Counted from the stretch's first letter, positions 21,278-31,463 are shown. The stretch: DNA of 64,000 nucleotides from Candidatus Gracilibacteria bacterium (GCA_041660965.1 JBAZVH010000002.1:124001-188000); one strand, 5' to 3'. Translations and numbers: made by a program. The notes: generated from the sequence alone by a model not told the origin.

Positions 21278-22051
21278 TTAGTTTATCTCATACTTAAGCG
21301 TTACATTGATAGTGACCTCTTGTGATCCTGGCTCGATAGTTGGAGCAGTAGATGAAGATACGCTATCCATCATACCTTTCGATAACATCGGTTGATTGTA
21401 GTATGGCATAGCATTATTTTCACTGATTTCGAGGAGCCGACCGAGCGTAAATCCTGCTGCATCAGCGACACTTTGTGCCTTCTCTTGTGCTTTATGAATT
21501 GCTTCTGCACGAGCAGTATTTTCTATCTTGGTGCTATCATCGATAGCGAACTGAATATTTGAGACAGAATTTGCTCCACTGGTGACCACTCCAGTGAGGA
21601 GAGGGCTGATAAGTTTAAAATCTCGTATTTTCACATGCACAGATTGTTGCACGGTGTAGCCGACGATAGTCGCAGGAGGACAGACTTTTCCAGAGCCATA
21701 CACACAATTTGGTGTCTCATATCGAGGAAGGATAGTATACTGAGAGGTTGCGATATCTTTTTTATCGACTCCTTGCTTCGTGACGAAAGCAATTGCCGCG
21801 TTCATCTTATCCGCATTTTGAGATTGAAGAGCTGCGACATCGACCCCACCCTCGGTGATAACTTCAAATGAAAATCCTGCAATATCTGGCACACCGACTG
21901 CTTTACCATCTCCCTGTACGACAAAGCTTCTGAAATTTGTGGGAGAACTGACACGATCATAGCTCTGAGTAAACTTGTATCCGAGGAATAGTCCACCACC
22001 GAGTGTGATGATGATGGCCAGACCGAGAAGATTTCTAAGGAAAGAGTTCAT
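21278..22051 (-). CDS. SIMPL-domain (DUF541) protein
   Basis: A 257-aa protein with an N-terminal membrane anchor (about 8-27) and a SIMPL/DUF541 domain: FVVQGDGKAVGVPDIAGFSFEV at the start, a YTVQQSVHVKIRD strand in the middle, and ARAEAIHKAQEKAQSVADAAG toward the end. Members are periplasmic or surface proteins, some linked to oxidative stress, with no defined enzymatic activity. Two Cys in the NCVYGSGKVC loop may form a disulfide, which would fit the VKOR gene nearby. TATAAT lies seven bases before the ATG. Confidence 0.88.
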   Translation of the reverse strand: MNSFLRNLLGLAIIITLGGGLFLGYKFTQSYDRVSSPTNFRSFVVQGDGKAVGVPDIAGFSFEVITEGGVDVAALQSQNADKMNAAIAFVTKQGVDKKDIATSQYTILPRYETPNCVYGSGKVCPPATIVGYTVQQSVHVKIRDFKLISPLLTGVVTSGANSVSNIQFAIDDSTKIENTARAEAIHKAQEKAQSVADAAGFTLGRLLEISENNAMPYYNQPMLSKGMMDSVSSSTAPTIEPGSQEVTINVTLKYEIN

Positions 22052-22160
22052 AGAGTAAATTATAAAATAAGATCAAAAGTATAATCCTCTTGTTTCTATG
22101 CGAAAGTTTATTGGGGTTGATTATGAGAGTAAATATTCTAGGGCACAAAAACCCAACTAC

Positions 22161-22202
22161 CATATCCTAGTAGAATGCCTTAAGGCATTCTACTAGGATA
22201 TG
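22161..22202. repeat. 42-bp perfect palindrome
   Basis: CATATCCTAGTAGAATGCC followed by TTAA and its exact complement gives 21 + 21 bases with no mismatch and no spacer. No T run follows, so it is not a standard terminator. It lies in a 320-bp gap between the SIMPL gene and a 40-aa ORF. Confidence 0.85.
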
Positions 22203-22371
22203 TGAAAAAATCAATTTTTCTTCTGAAAAACATAGGGGAAAAAATAGGCATTTTTCCGCTTATTTAAGCCAAAAAACGCTTTACTTTTTTCACGATTTTC
22301 ATATAATGAGAGTGATTATTGCAGTTGTAATAATTGGGGGTAAAACCTCTATTTCCTAACTTTCGCTTTTT

Positions 22372-22494
22372 ATGCGCAAAGTCTTACCGCTCGATTCAGA
22401 ATCCTGAAGAATCAGGACTATTGAATGGGCAAAAAAACACCCAAACCGTGTGGAATGGGTGAAAGCAAAAACGAGTCCGTTAAAGAAAAAGTAA
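22372..22494 (+). CDS. Basic 40-aa protein
   Basis: ATG to TAA, with one UGA as Gly: starts MRKVLPLDSESGRIRTIEWA and ends in KKK. The high Lys/Arg content and small size recall a ribosomal or RNA-binding peptide, but no family was recognised. TATAAT at 22301 stands downstream of TTTACT with promoter-like spacing, CCTAACTTTCGCTTTTT precedes the ATG as in other translation genes here, and a strong terminator follows, so it forms a complete transcription unit. Confidence 0.6.
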
Positions 22495-22520
22495 TTTTTC
22501 CTATCTCGTTTTAGTTTTTG

Positions 22521-22548
22521 AATCCGTAGCATCATGCTACGGATTTTT
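22521..22548 (+). terminator. Intrinsic terminator after the 40-aa gene
   Basis: AATCCGTAGCA / TGCTACGGATT, an 11-bp stem with a TCA loop, then TTTTT. Confidence 0.9.
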
Positions 22549-22563
22549 TACTTAAATCAAGGT

Positions 22564-23004
22564 CTAGCTACTTTTTCTCATCGTCCACGTAATCCCAAAG
22601 ATGGTGACAATTATTGCGGCGCAGATGAGACAGAGGAGACAATAGGCATGGATATAGAGGACTTCTTGAGAGATGATGTAGCCATTGAAGAGCATACCTC
22701 AGAGAGCAACCCAGTTAATGATTTTCGCTGGTTTATTGGTACCGATAGCGAGTCCCCAGAGTGTGAGGAGGATAATAATCGGATAGACAATCAGTGCGAG
22801 GTAGGGGAAGGGGATACCGGCTATCATCGTATCTGGATGGACGATAACGCTCGTACAAGAAATGGTAGCATTGATATCACAACCACTTGAGACGATGACG
22901 CCTGGTACTGGATGCAGGAGTTGGTACGCCTTTGAGCTGAGATAAATAGCATTACCGAGAGCGATGAGCGCGAGAATCAGAATTATGAGGTATTTTTTTT
23001 TCAT
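22564..23004 (-). CDS. Vitamin K epoxide reductase (VKOR) family protein
   Basis: A 146-aa membrane protein with four helices. It has the VKOR loop Cys pair (GCDINATISC, about 42-51), the following PDTMIAGIPFPYLAL segment and the active-site pair CLLC in the last helix region. Bacterial VKOR reoxidises a DsbA-like partner by passing electrons to quinone. No thioredoxin domain is fused, so a separate partner is needed. One UGA (Gly) splits the frame before helix 4 and hides the CLLC half under the standard code. It is the last of a same-strand pair with the DUF2231-like gene. Confidence 0.88.
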
Positions 23005-23034
23005 AGAGAAGAGAGAAAAGATAAAAAAGAAGGA

Positions 23035-23565
23035 TTAATTTTCAGAATTGAAACCAGTTTTGTCCCCGATTTGAAGAATTATTTTTGCAAGAGGATCATG
23101 GTCTGTGCCTCGAGTGATAGCGCCGCCGAGAGCACCTACCGCCGAGAGCACGAAAAATCCTATCAGGGCGAGGAAGAGGGTGATGCGATATTTCTGGAGG
23201 AGAGCACTGAGAGAGGCGAGTTTTTGGAGGAGTTTGAAATTGATAAATTTTTGCATTTTCAGAAGGATTGGTTCGCCTGCGAGATAAATAATTGAGATGA
23301 TGATAAAGATATTGCGGCACATCTCAGCGAATTCAGCGTGAAGACCAAGTGTCGATGGCCCGTCTGCAAAGTCTGTCACAAAGACGGCGTTTTCACCAGT
23401 TGCGAGCGAGAAAAAGATAAAAATAGTACCAACATAGAGGAGGAGTCTTTTTATGATATGTGCCGTTGGATTCTTCTTAAACATAAATTGCATCAGGACT
23501 TCCATCATCACATAGAGCGTGAGGAGAGCCACAGGGAAATGCACGATGAGAGGGTGGAGGGTCAT
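23035..23565 (-). CDS. DUF2231-like membrane protein
   Basis: A 176-aa protein opening MTLHPLIVHFPVALLTLY, the hallmark of DUF2231 proteins, with four hydrophobic helices and the conserved HPLIVHFP His pair in the first. The family is often found near redox or metal proteins, and its function is undefined. It lies 30 bp upstream of the VKOR gene on the same strand, probably in one operon. A role in membrane redox is inferred from context. Confidence 0.8.
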   Translation of the reverse strand: MTLHPLIVHFPVALLTLYVMMEVLMQFMFKKNPTAHIIKRLLLYVGTIFIFFSLATGENAVFVTDFADGPSTLGLHAEFAEMCRNIFIIISIIYLAGEPILLKMQKFINFKLLQKLASLSALLQKYRITLFLALIGFFVLSAVGALGGAITRGTDHDPLAKIILQIGDKTGFNSEN

Positions 23566-23820
23566 GAGAGAAAGTATAGTTCTTTCTTGAAAAAATCAAA
23601 AAAGTTATGATTTTGACAATCCGTAAAAATATATTTAATATTTGTATTTTTAATATAATGTGGATATATTAAAAGGTATGATGATGGATAAAAATGGAAA
23701 ATTTATACTGACTGTATCAGCATTCTCTAATACGCAAGAAATATTTTTTTATTTCAATTTTAAAGCTACGATAAAGCATTTTTATCGAAGTCGAAGAAAC
23801 CTCAATATCTTATCCGGAAT

Positions 23821-24210
23821 TTATACAACTAAAAATCCTATCCAGACCAGGTATCATCCTAGAACGATTCAGACATACCCGGCAAAAGTGAGATACGTGG
23901 GAGATAGCACTTTTTTACTCATATTGAGCATCATCTTTGGGAACATACCGAGCAGTATTCCTTTGAGAAGGGTTCCAAGTCCGAGAAGACTGACGATGAC
24001 CTCTGCCAATGAATCCCAGAGAAAATGTTTCATCATGAGCACCACGCCTACTGCGATCATCCCCATGCTGGCGACGACGATGCTCAGTGGTTCATTTTCT
24101 AAACTCTTAAACGCTTTGAGATAGAACTGTGAATTCAGGAGGATACCAATACCGATTACGAGAAATGTGGGCCCAAGAATTTGGGCGAGGAAAAGAGTCA
24201 TATCATTCAT
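23821..24210 (-). CDS. Small polytopic membrane protein
   Basis: A 129-aa frame with three to four hydrophobic helices, starting MNDMTLFLAQILGPTFLVIG. Two UGA glycines near the C-terminus extend it past the standard-code stop (GYVGIVLGGYLVWIG). No family was recognised. The ATG at 24210 is chosen because TATATT stands five bases upstream. An overlapping + strand ORF (23660-24124) is open but lacks membrane or domain features and is judged a shadow. Confidence 0.6.
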
Positions 24211-24350
24211 AATACAATATATTAGGAAATAACATTTTAGAACTAAAATGCAGAAAAAATTATAGGGATTCATGGAGGAATTCAAACAATACATATTGAC
24301 AGTCTCGGAAGAGGGTTGGGATACCGATTTTGATTCTGGCGGGTCATAAA

Positions 24351-24381
24351 TATGGTTTTAGTGTACGTAATGGTTGAGGAT
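24351..24381. repeat. Left 31-nt direct repeat of the accessory island
   Basis: TATGGTTTTAGTGTACGTAA followed by TGGTTGAGGAT matches 30231-30261 at 29 of 31 positions. Its last part (TGGTTGAGGAT) is a degenerate copy of the 3' end of tRNA-Gln as read on the + strand. The repeats bracket the five-gene operon exactly. Confidence 0.85.
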
Positions 24382-24427
24382 CAAGGATATTAACCCTCGT
24401 AGGAAAGCCATTTACGCATAAAAATAA

Positions 24428-25357
24428 TTATTTATCAATTCTGAAAAAATCTGCTGCATTTTCGAAAAGTACTTTTTCAGAATCCCTCTGAGACAATAAT
24501 CATTTAACTCTCTTTACTGAATCCCATCTCTCAGTATTCTCATCTGCGATATTATCTCTATTCCAAGGGTAGTCACTACTAAACATTACCTTTTCTGCTG
24601 GCGTCATACGAAACAAATCTGTGGTGTAGTCAGTTGTTTTCACCGAAGTACGTCCAGTACTTTCGATATGACAGTCTGGTCCATATACAATCATTGTATT
24701 GTCAGATTGTTTAATTTGATTTACCGCTTTTCTATCTAGTCTCGCACCATGATTGATAACTGTTTTTACTTTATTCTTATTGCCCCATTTAACATAATCA
24801 AGCGGATTATTTTTTTGATACAGATACTCTAAGTATGTTTGAGGTGTTCATCTGAAAAAATCTGTATGAAAAACAATAGGTAGGTTATGTTTTAGTGCCA
24901 ACCGAGGGAGCCAATTAGGCAGTTTTTCTGGATAAGTTGCCGTTGCAATTCAATGCACCTTAAGAGCATAAACTCTACGCGCCGCAAGTAATCTATCAAC
25001 GTCCTCGGAGTTATCTAAAGCTGGATGAATTTTCCAAACAGGGTAAAAAATAATTCCTTCTCCTTTATTATTCACGTCACTAGCAGTTGCGATGATTTCT
25101 AGGTTATCTGCAAAGTAAGGATTTCTATCAGATTCTTCCTCCTGTCCATTTTTTCCTGCATCTATAAATTTTATCTCTCTATCATTTCATACTTTCCATA
25201 ATGCTTTAGTGCAAGATCCTCTTGCAAATGTTGGAGTGGGAAACAATAAAGCATCTGTTACACCCATTTGGACTGCCATTTTTATATAATATGCTAAATC
25301 TCAAATTGGGCCATGAGGAGAGATTCCGATATTTGTTTGGCAATCTATGATTCTCAT
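24428..25357 (-). CDS. Amidohydrolase-family metal-dependent hydrolase
   Basis: A 309-aa TIM-barrel amidohydrolase of the Amidohydro_2 type. Visible elements are the N-terminal strand MRIIDCQTNIG, where the usual HxH is absent, then ALKVHG, IVFHTDFF, TVINHGAR and SSDYPWNRDN, giving the Lys/His, His, His and Asp positions of the barrel. Loss of the first HxH may mean a decarboxylase-like or altered metal site. At least two UGA-coded Gly occur. It is the last gene of the minus-strand operon, 15 bp after the methyltransferase. The substrate is unknown. Confidence 0.75.
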
Positions 25358-25372
25358 AATAAAAATTATTAG

Positions 25373-26269
25373 TTATTTCTTACAAACATAGAAAACAGGT
25401 GGCGTATCTCGGGAATCTGTTTCGGAAATATGATTATTATTGATTTCTAAGACAGTAAGTCCAGATTTTTTAATCATATCTTTCACTTCTTTAATAGTTG
25501 GTATGTGCATGAATTGTTCAGAAGCTAATAATCACATTTCAGAATCAACTATCCTTTTGAAAAATAAATCTCAATAGTCAATTTCTCGTACCTCGAATCA
25601 GGTTGGTTTGATTATAAATAATTTAATCCACATATATATCCAGAAGAGCATTCTTGAGGAATAAAATTTACGCTCATGCGTTGTGAATATGAAAATCCCC
25701 TTATCTCTTAATACTCTTCGTACTTCTCTTAATATATCCATTCGTAATTCTTTACTTGGATTTTGTGCCCAACCTTGATTAGAAAAAAAGACATAATCAA
25801 GGGAATTTTCAGGAAAATCTAATCTTGCAGCATCTCAATCCATATATGTGATGTTAATACATTTTTCTATAGCAATCCTCCTAGCGGCATTTATCATTTC
25901 TGTTGAAAAATCTATACCAGTTACTTGAAATCATCTTTCCGAAAGAGGTAGCGAGGTTCTACCTGTTCCACAGCCTATGTCCAATAATTTACCAGGTTGA
26001 CAGAAATATTTTTCTATAAAAAACTTCTCGGAATTCCACAATCCTGAATTAGCAGATCTAAAGAAATATTTTTGTGACCCTAGTCCAGAAAATTCTTTTA
26101 CAATAGCATCTTTCAAATCTTGAACGTGTTCTTCATCTCGACGCTTTCGTGAATTAAGAATATTTTGTATAAATCCTTTAATTCTATTTTGACGAAACAA
26201 TATACTGTTTTTACTATTAGAATTCAAAAAAGAATCATTAATTACTGGACCTCATTTTTCCAGAGACAT
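25373..26269 (-). CDS. SAM-dependent methyltransferase, class I
   Basis: A 298-aa protein with motif I LLDIGCGTGRTSLPL (about 98-112), an acidic residue after the next strand (VTGIDFSTEM) and DYVFFSNQG as motif IV. The N-terminal 90 residues are a helical extension. The C-terminal 100 residues carry a hydrophobic, Trp-rich insertion (FWIYMWIKLFII) that might touch membrane or substrate. UGA codes Gly between motif I and II. It stands 38 bp from the HIT gene and 15 bp from the amidohydrolase. The substrate is not predictable; a small molecule is as likely as RNA. Confidence 0.78.
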
Positions 26270-26307
26270 AGCATGAAAAAAATTAGAAAATCCAATTTGA
26301 TAAAAGA

Positions 26308-26763
26308 TTAAGATAGTATTTTAAGTGCAATTTCCGATAAATATTTATCATCAGCTTTTTTATAATCATGAGATGAAATGTATCATTCATAAGTGGAAAA
26401 ATATTTGTCTACATTTGATTTGAGAGGTTTCCATTTTTCCATATTTGCAGTACCATGCATTGGAAAGAGCTTTGCATGAACATGGTCTACTCAAAATCCC
26501 TCAAAAACTAAAGCTGTCCGACCCACGTCTTCGAGTTTGAGATCAAGCATTTTTGCTACCTTCTTCGTAGCTATCAATAACTCACTCAGCACCTCATCAG
26601 GGAGATCAAAAATATAACTAGAATAGTGGGTTTTTGGTATCACAACAGTGACTCATTCCGTATTTGGGAAAATAGACAAAAAAGCAATAAATTTTTCATC
26701 CTCCCAAATTACATGAGAATGAGATTTTTTATGTGCAATCTGGCAGAATATGCAGTCAGTCAT
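26308..26763 (-). CDS. HIT-family protein (histidine triad)
   Basis: A 151-aa HIT protein: starts MTDCIFCQIAHKKSHSHVIW, continues with AFLSIFPNTEGVTVVIPKTH, and has HVHAKLFPMHG at the active-site position. The triad reads H-x-H-x-K instead of H-x-H-x-H. HIT enzymes hydrolyse nucleoside phosphoramidates and adenylated intermediates, including aminoacyl- and peptidyl-AMP, so presence beside two aminoacyl-adenylate-forming enzymes is suggestive (inference). One UGA is read as Gly. It is 72 bp downstream of the AsnRS-like gene. Confidence 0.82.
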
Positions 26764-26835
26764 AAATAGGGAGATTAGATGCGCATATGAGTATATTGGG
26801 CAAAATACATTAGTCCAGAAAATTATTGCTATCTA

Positions 26836-28335
26836 TTAAGGATTCATCGTTCTATCAAAAATTCTTGGAAATCCATGACAATCTCTTACATGGTCATTTC
26901 ATATCAACCAACGCATAAGTCTTTCCAAGCCCATTCAGAAAGCTACATGTGGAACACATCAGCTTGCATGTACTTCTCTCACGAATTCATAACGCGGATC
27001 AGTATCTCTATTTTTTTCCCTCATTCTTTCCAACAACATATCAAAATCATAGATCTTTTCAGCTACTCAAAGTAATTCACCACATCAATTACTTGTAATC
27101 AGATCTGCAACCATGCATACTTCAGTGTCTTGTGGGTCTATAGAGTATGGGAATGGCTCAATTGATCTGGGTATTCAGGTTACCCAAAAAGGATGATTAG
27201 GAAAAAAATTATGCGATAAGAATTCTTCTTCTTTTGATCCAAGACTTTTTCAAAATTCAATATCAAATCACTCTCTTGCAAGAATGTCACAGCACTCACG
27301 ATATGTTATTCGTGGATATGGTGCTTTTAGCCCATCTTCACAGAGATTGACCCCTAATTCCTTCAAAAAATCTCCACCTTTTGCTTTTAACTGCCTTGTT
27401 AGAAAAGGTATAATCTCCTCAACGGCTCAGATAACTCATTCAAAATTATCCCAACACCACTCAGCTTTTATGTGCCAATATTCCATAAGGTGTCTTTTTG
27501 ACCTACCCTCTTCTCATCGGAATGAGGGCCCCATATTATATACTTTCTCTAACCCATGTGCTGCAGCTTCTAAATAATATCAAACACATTGAGTCATAAA
27601 GACATTTTGTTTTGAAAGCCCTGCCTTAATAGCCGAATCATCTTCATACAATGGTACGGGGGTAAGGATAGGCGCATCGAAAGATATAAAATCATTTTTA
27701 CTGAACCATGATCGCATTTCACTTTGAAGTAAATTTCTAAATTTCATCATTGCGGCCAGTTTCGGATTTCTGAGGTATAAATGCCTATTTCTTAGGAGAT
27801 GATCAACGGTATTTCAATTAAAAGGATCTGACTCGGATCGCGGTTGCATGGTTATTCCTGGTTGCGAAGGGTTGATTCTTTTGATTTGATCAACCTGTAT
27901 CTCTGATTTTCCGCGATGTATACTTATATGACCTCATAATTCAACTCATTCTTCCATTCTCAAACCAGAAGCCTGCTCTTTATTTAAACAACACTGAATA
28001 GTACCAGTTGAATCCATTAGATCGACAAAGATAATTGCACCATGATTGCGCAGTGATTTGACCCATCATTTTATCCATATATGTTTTCACTCTTCGCATT
28101 GTTGCAGGGAAGCGATCCGGATCCTTTTACCGAAGGTTGGATTTTTTAGACCCATAACCTTTCCGTAAAAATCTTGAAAGTCATCAAAGGATTCAAATAC
28201 TCATTTCATTAATTCAGCGTTTTCATTCCAGAATGATGTAATATCGACCACTTTAGAGCTTACCGCCTTGATAAGTACTTCCTGGAGATTTGTAAGTTTG
28301 GCACCATGTTCCGTTTGTCAGCTCGGAGCGTCCAT
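26836..28335 (-). CDS. Asparaginyl-tRNA synthetase-like class IIb enzyme
   Basis: A 499-aa protein with an N-terminal extension (about 1-75), an OB-fold anticodon-binding domain (about 78-165) and a class II catalytic core. Motif 2 is SFRGEEGRSKRHLMEYWH and motif 3 is VAFGMGLERLMRWLIG; UGA codes Gly in both. The sequence pattern is nearest to AsnRS. It could be a housekeeping AsnRS or a paralogue such as an Asn-ligase. It follows the AspRS gene by 10 bp, so the two are surely co-transcribed. More than fifteen UGA codons occur, so the donor also used code 25. Confidence 0.8.
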
Positions 28336-28345
28336 ATTGGTTTAA

Positions 28346-29854
28346 TTAGGGAGTTAACCTGTTTGGTCATCTATAGAGGTAAGTCACTTCTCTAACATTC
28401 TTTTTTCATAAAAGAATCATAAGCATTCTTGTGAGTCATAATCCAAATCATCCATGTGGAGGAGCACCATTATTGAAGAACTTTAAATAATTTTGAATTC
28501 CTTCCTGATCTAAAAGGCCTTTTTCTGCAATTTGATCACTCAAAATATCAACCCTGTGTTCTCTTTGCGCACCGGTAGTGATCTCTAATCATTTCCAGAG
28601 TAAATCAAAACTTTTTGTTACGTTGGGTTTATCCGGGTAACGCATATGATAAAATGGTCTTACTGATGTTGGATAATCTGTCACAAAAACAAAGTCGTGC
28701 CCATATTCTTCTTGAACATGTCTAAAGATTAATCTTTCACCTTCAGGGTCTAAATCCTCAGTATGTGGCATCTCGTGCTTATATTTTTCGAATACTATTC
28801 TTCTCGCATCATCAAGAGTGATCCTTGGGAATGGAGTCTCAGGAATATTTATTTTTTCTCCAAATAATTTTTCCACAGCATCACCATATCTTCACTTTAA
28901 ATCTGTTAGTAATTTTCGTAACATTTCCTCTTCCACCCGCATCACATCCTCATGCGATTCTACCCAAGACATTTCTAGATCTATCATAGTAAATTCCGTG
29001 TCATGTCTCGATGTAAATGAAGGATTTGCTCTAAAAACTGGTCAGATTTCGAACACTTTATCAAAACCAGCTGTCATTGCTAATTGCTTATAAAACTGGG
29101 GCGATTGTGCTAAATAAGCAGTTTTATCTCAGAAATATTCAAGTTTAAATAACTCTGATCCAGACTCACTTTGTGATCACATAAGCTTCGGAGAATGAAT
29201 CTCAATGAATCATCTTTCATTCCAATAAGATCTCAGCGATTCTTCGAGGGCGGTTTGTATTTGGAAAATAAGTCGAGATTCTGGATCACGAAGGGAAATA
29301 TGTCGCCAATCCATCTTTGCCTCTAATGAGGAGGTTGGCTGAATTGGGTAGTCTTGCTTTGCTGCTCAATTTATAATGAGTCCTGTTACCTGTATTTCAA
29401 CACCATTTTTTGCTTTTGCTTCGTCTCATTTTTTTAATGTACCGCTCACAGTAACTGCAGATCATTTTGAAAGTTCACTGATTTTTCAGTTTATATCATC
29501 GCCTGCTTCAGGCTTCCATACGATACACTGAGTTATTCAAGTGTGGTCCTGTAAATCAAAGAAGTAAACATTTTTTTGATTTCGTATTTTTCAAACCAGG
29601 CCTTGGAGTTTCACTGGCTGGTTATTTCATAATAAATCCACATTACCAATCAGGGTTCTGTCTGAATTGTAATCATCCACGAATAATCTCCTTTCAACAA
29701 TTTTTTGAACAAAGTCTTGTATTTCTCAAATGTTCTCACTATCTGAAGCTTCTGGTATAAGTTCTCATTTTTTGTGAGCTAGGACAAGATTGTTTAAGTC
29801 TTCTTGTGATAGAGTTCAGTTTTGGAGACTAGAAATTAAGTTTGCATTATTCAT
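28346..29854 (-). CDS. aspS: Aspartyl-tRNA synthetase, archaeal (AspS2) type
   Basis: A 502-aa class IIb synthetase: helical N-terminal extension (about 1-80), OB fold (about 82-175), catalytic core. AspRS marks are YLAQSPQFYKQLAMTAGFDKVFEI, motif 2 FRANPSFTSRHDTEFTMIDLEM, GAQREHRVDIL, and motif 3 GFGLGLTRMLMILLG, where two glycines are UGA-coded. The core is shorter than bacterial AspRS and lacks its GAD insertion, matching the archaeal/eukaryotic type, which is often non-discriminating. It is the first gene of the island operon. TTGCAT and TATATA about 28-50 bp upstream give a plausible promoter. Housekeeping or accessory role cannot be told here. Confidence 0.82.
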
Positions 29855-30222
29855 ATTTATGGTGTTTAATAATTATTATGTAATATATACCTATTTTATT
29901 TACTAATGCAATACAATTTTCTAATTTATGTTTGACATATATATTATATATATTTATATATAGAAGTTAATTGGTATAATTTGGTTATTGTTAATAATTT
30001 TTTAGAAATTCTCCTAGAGTAGGAAGTAGGAGACATAGGACCCCTTGAGGAAGTCAAAAAATTAATGAGAAATACCTGAAAATATGGGAATCCCAATGCT
30101 TTGAAAAGTCCTCTTAGCTTACCTTCCCATACGGATAACGGTCTAGCAATACTCTATTCAATATACAATCTCACAAAGGATTTGTAACATAAATTAAACA
30201 AAAAAATGATCCTAGGTAGTAG
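29855..30222 (+). other. AT-rich operon leader and intergenic region
   Basis: The divergent control region of the AspRS operon. On the + strand TTGACA at 29932 is followed by TATATA at about 29955, and TATAAT occurs near 29977. A + strand transcript would have no full-length gene to read, only the 40-codon ORF at 30065. Confidence 0.45.
30065..30187 (+). CDS. Possible 40-aa ORF or gene remnant
   Basis: ATG to TAA with one UGA as Gly, starting MRNTGKYGNPNALKSPLSL. The same frame stays open upstream for fifteen codons (VGDIGPLEEVKKL) back to a TAG with no start codon, so it looks more like the 3' end of a decayed gene than an intact one. No family was recognised. Confidence 0.25.
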
Positions 30223-30230
30223 AGTCACAA

Positions 30231-30261
30231 TATGGTCTTAGTGTACGTAATGGTTGGGGAT
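30231..30261. repeat. Right 31-nt direct repeat of the accessory island
   Basis: This matches 24351-24381 with two differences. It overlaps the start of palindromic element A, so here the tRNA-like end (TGGTTGGGGATGAGGGATTC) is intact. Confidence 0.85.
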
Positions 30262-30354
30262 GAGGGATTCGGTCGCTCTCTGCCGCGACCGGCGCTCTCA
30301 TCTTCGAAGTGACGTAAGTCACTTCTCTGACTCGATTCTCACCCTCATCCAACC
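30251..30354 (-). repeat. Palindromic tRNA-end element A
   Basis: A 104-nt imperfect palindrome. Read on the minus strand it opens GGTTGGATGAGGG and closes CCCTCATCCCCAACCA, so the ends pair over about 12 bp. Inside are hairpins GAAGTGAC/GTCACTTC and GGTCGC/GCGACC. The last 21 nt of the element equal the 3' end of tRNA-Gln including CCA. It is nearly identical to element C. Confidence 0.75.
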
Positions 30355-30361
30355 GGATTTT

Positions 30362-30404
30362 GTCATAAAAAATCCCTCAGCTGAAGCTGAAGGATGTTTT
30401 TGAT
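30362..30404 (-). terminator. Terminator-like hairpin, copy 1
   Basis: On the minus strand ATCCTTCAG and CTGAGGGAT pair, followed by six T. The block repeats almost exactly at 31415 and 31735. It lies just upstream of element A in transcription order. Confidence 0.65.
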
Positions 30405-30564
30405 GACAGTATGGTTGGGAATTAAGTATACTAACCCTTATAAGTAAGGCTAGAATGGGTACTTTGAAGAACTATTAAGATATTCCATATTGACTTGAAA
30501 GCAAAAAAGTATACAACAAGATAGAATTAAATATTTTTAATTCATCTCAAATCATTCATCTTAT

Positions 30565-31395
30565 ATGAATCATCCCAACACAAAAGATCTGAAACTTCTC
30601 TGAAAATGAGAAGCATATACTGTTTACGAATTGAATTTCGAGACGATATTACGTATTCGTTATACCTGAGAAAAGTATCAAAATTATGGCAGTGAGCAGA
30701 AATTACTTTCTTGTTTACATAATCAAGCAAAGATTTTTCCTCAACTATTAGAATATAACGAGGACTGAGACTGGTGAATATATACGAGAATTCATGGAGC
30801 ATCTGCGAGTTCATATATTTCTCATGCTAGCATAGAAGAGATGCAAGATCTCACAAAAGAAATCTGTGATACTCTTCAGGTTCTACATTCCATAGCCCCA
30901 GAAACACTCTTGTGATTATGATACACTGATTTGAGAAGTACTTCTTCAGGAAATTTGGATTGGCTACGGGGTGACATAAAAAACAAATTATCATGATTTC
31001 CAGAGAACGTTGTAAAAAATATACTGCAATATATCAACGAATTAGAGACATATAACTACCCTCATCCTACCATGACACATGGCGATATATCTCTAGAAAA
31101 TATCATTGTAGATCCCAATAATTGAAGACTTGCAGGTATTATTGATTTTTCGGATGCCAGAGTAGCAGATCCAGCTCTTGATTTTGATAATCTCTGACGT
31201 TTGTCAGAATATGCCTGGGCGTATTTGGGCGAACATATAGACGTATATAGTGATATAGTTTCACTTAAAAAGAGGGCAGAGTTTTACAGTAAAAGAAGGT
31301 ATTTATTTAGTTATTTATATAACTTCAAACATCGCTCAGAAGATGATATATTATGGGTGTTCGGGGCAAGTTTTGAGTTAGAACCTTTACTATAA
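30565..31395 (+). CDS. Aminoglycoside-phosphotransferase-like (APH/choline kinase) protein
   Basis: A 276-aa kinase-like fold invisible without UGA as Gly. The N-lobe has GKGEAYTVYELN, the catalytic loop is THGDISLENIIVDP (about 183-196), and the metal motif is IIDFSDARVADPALDFDN. The fold phosphorylates small molecules such as aminoglycosides, choline or homoserine, and specificity cannot be read. The gene is framed by two copies of the 55-bp terminator-plus-tRNA-end repeat (30360-30414 and 31415-31466), on the opposite strand from the AspRS operon, so it looks like a separate cassette in the same hot spot. Its AT-richness resembles the island operon. Confidence 0.8.
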
Positions 31396-31414
31396 ATATT
31401 CCATAATAAAAAAA

Positions 31415-31457
31415 TCATAAAAAATCCCTCAGCTGAAGCTGAAGGATGTTTTTGATG
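31415..31457 (-). terminator. Terminator-like hairpin, copy 2
   Basis: Same block as at 30362 and 31735. It may also end the APH transcript arriving on the + strand, since the stem is followed by a T run in that direction as well. Confidence 0.65.
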
Positions 31458-31463
31458 ACAGTA

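Noticed and set aside
23660..24124. 154-codon + strand ORF opposite the membrane protein gene at 23821
   Set aside because: It has no domain, its composition looks like an antisense reading, and the minus-strand frame has proper membrane helices and code-25 continuity.
24428..29854. Recent transfer of the synthetase island from a standard-code bacterium or archaeon
   Set aside because: Dozens of in-frame UGA glycines, some in catalytic motifs, require a long history under code 25 even if the ultimate origin is archaeal.
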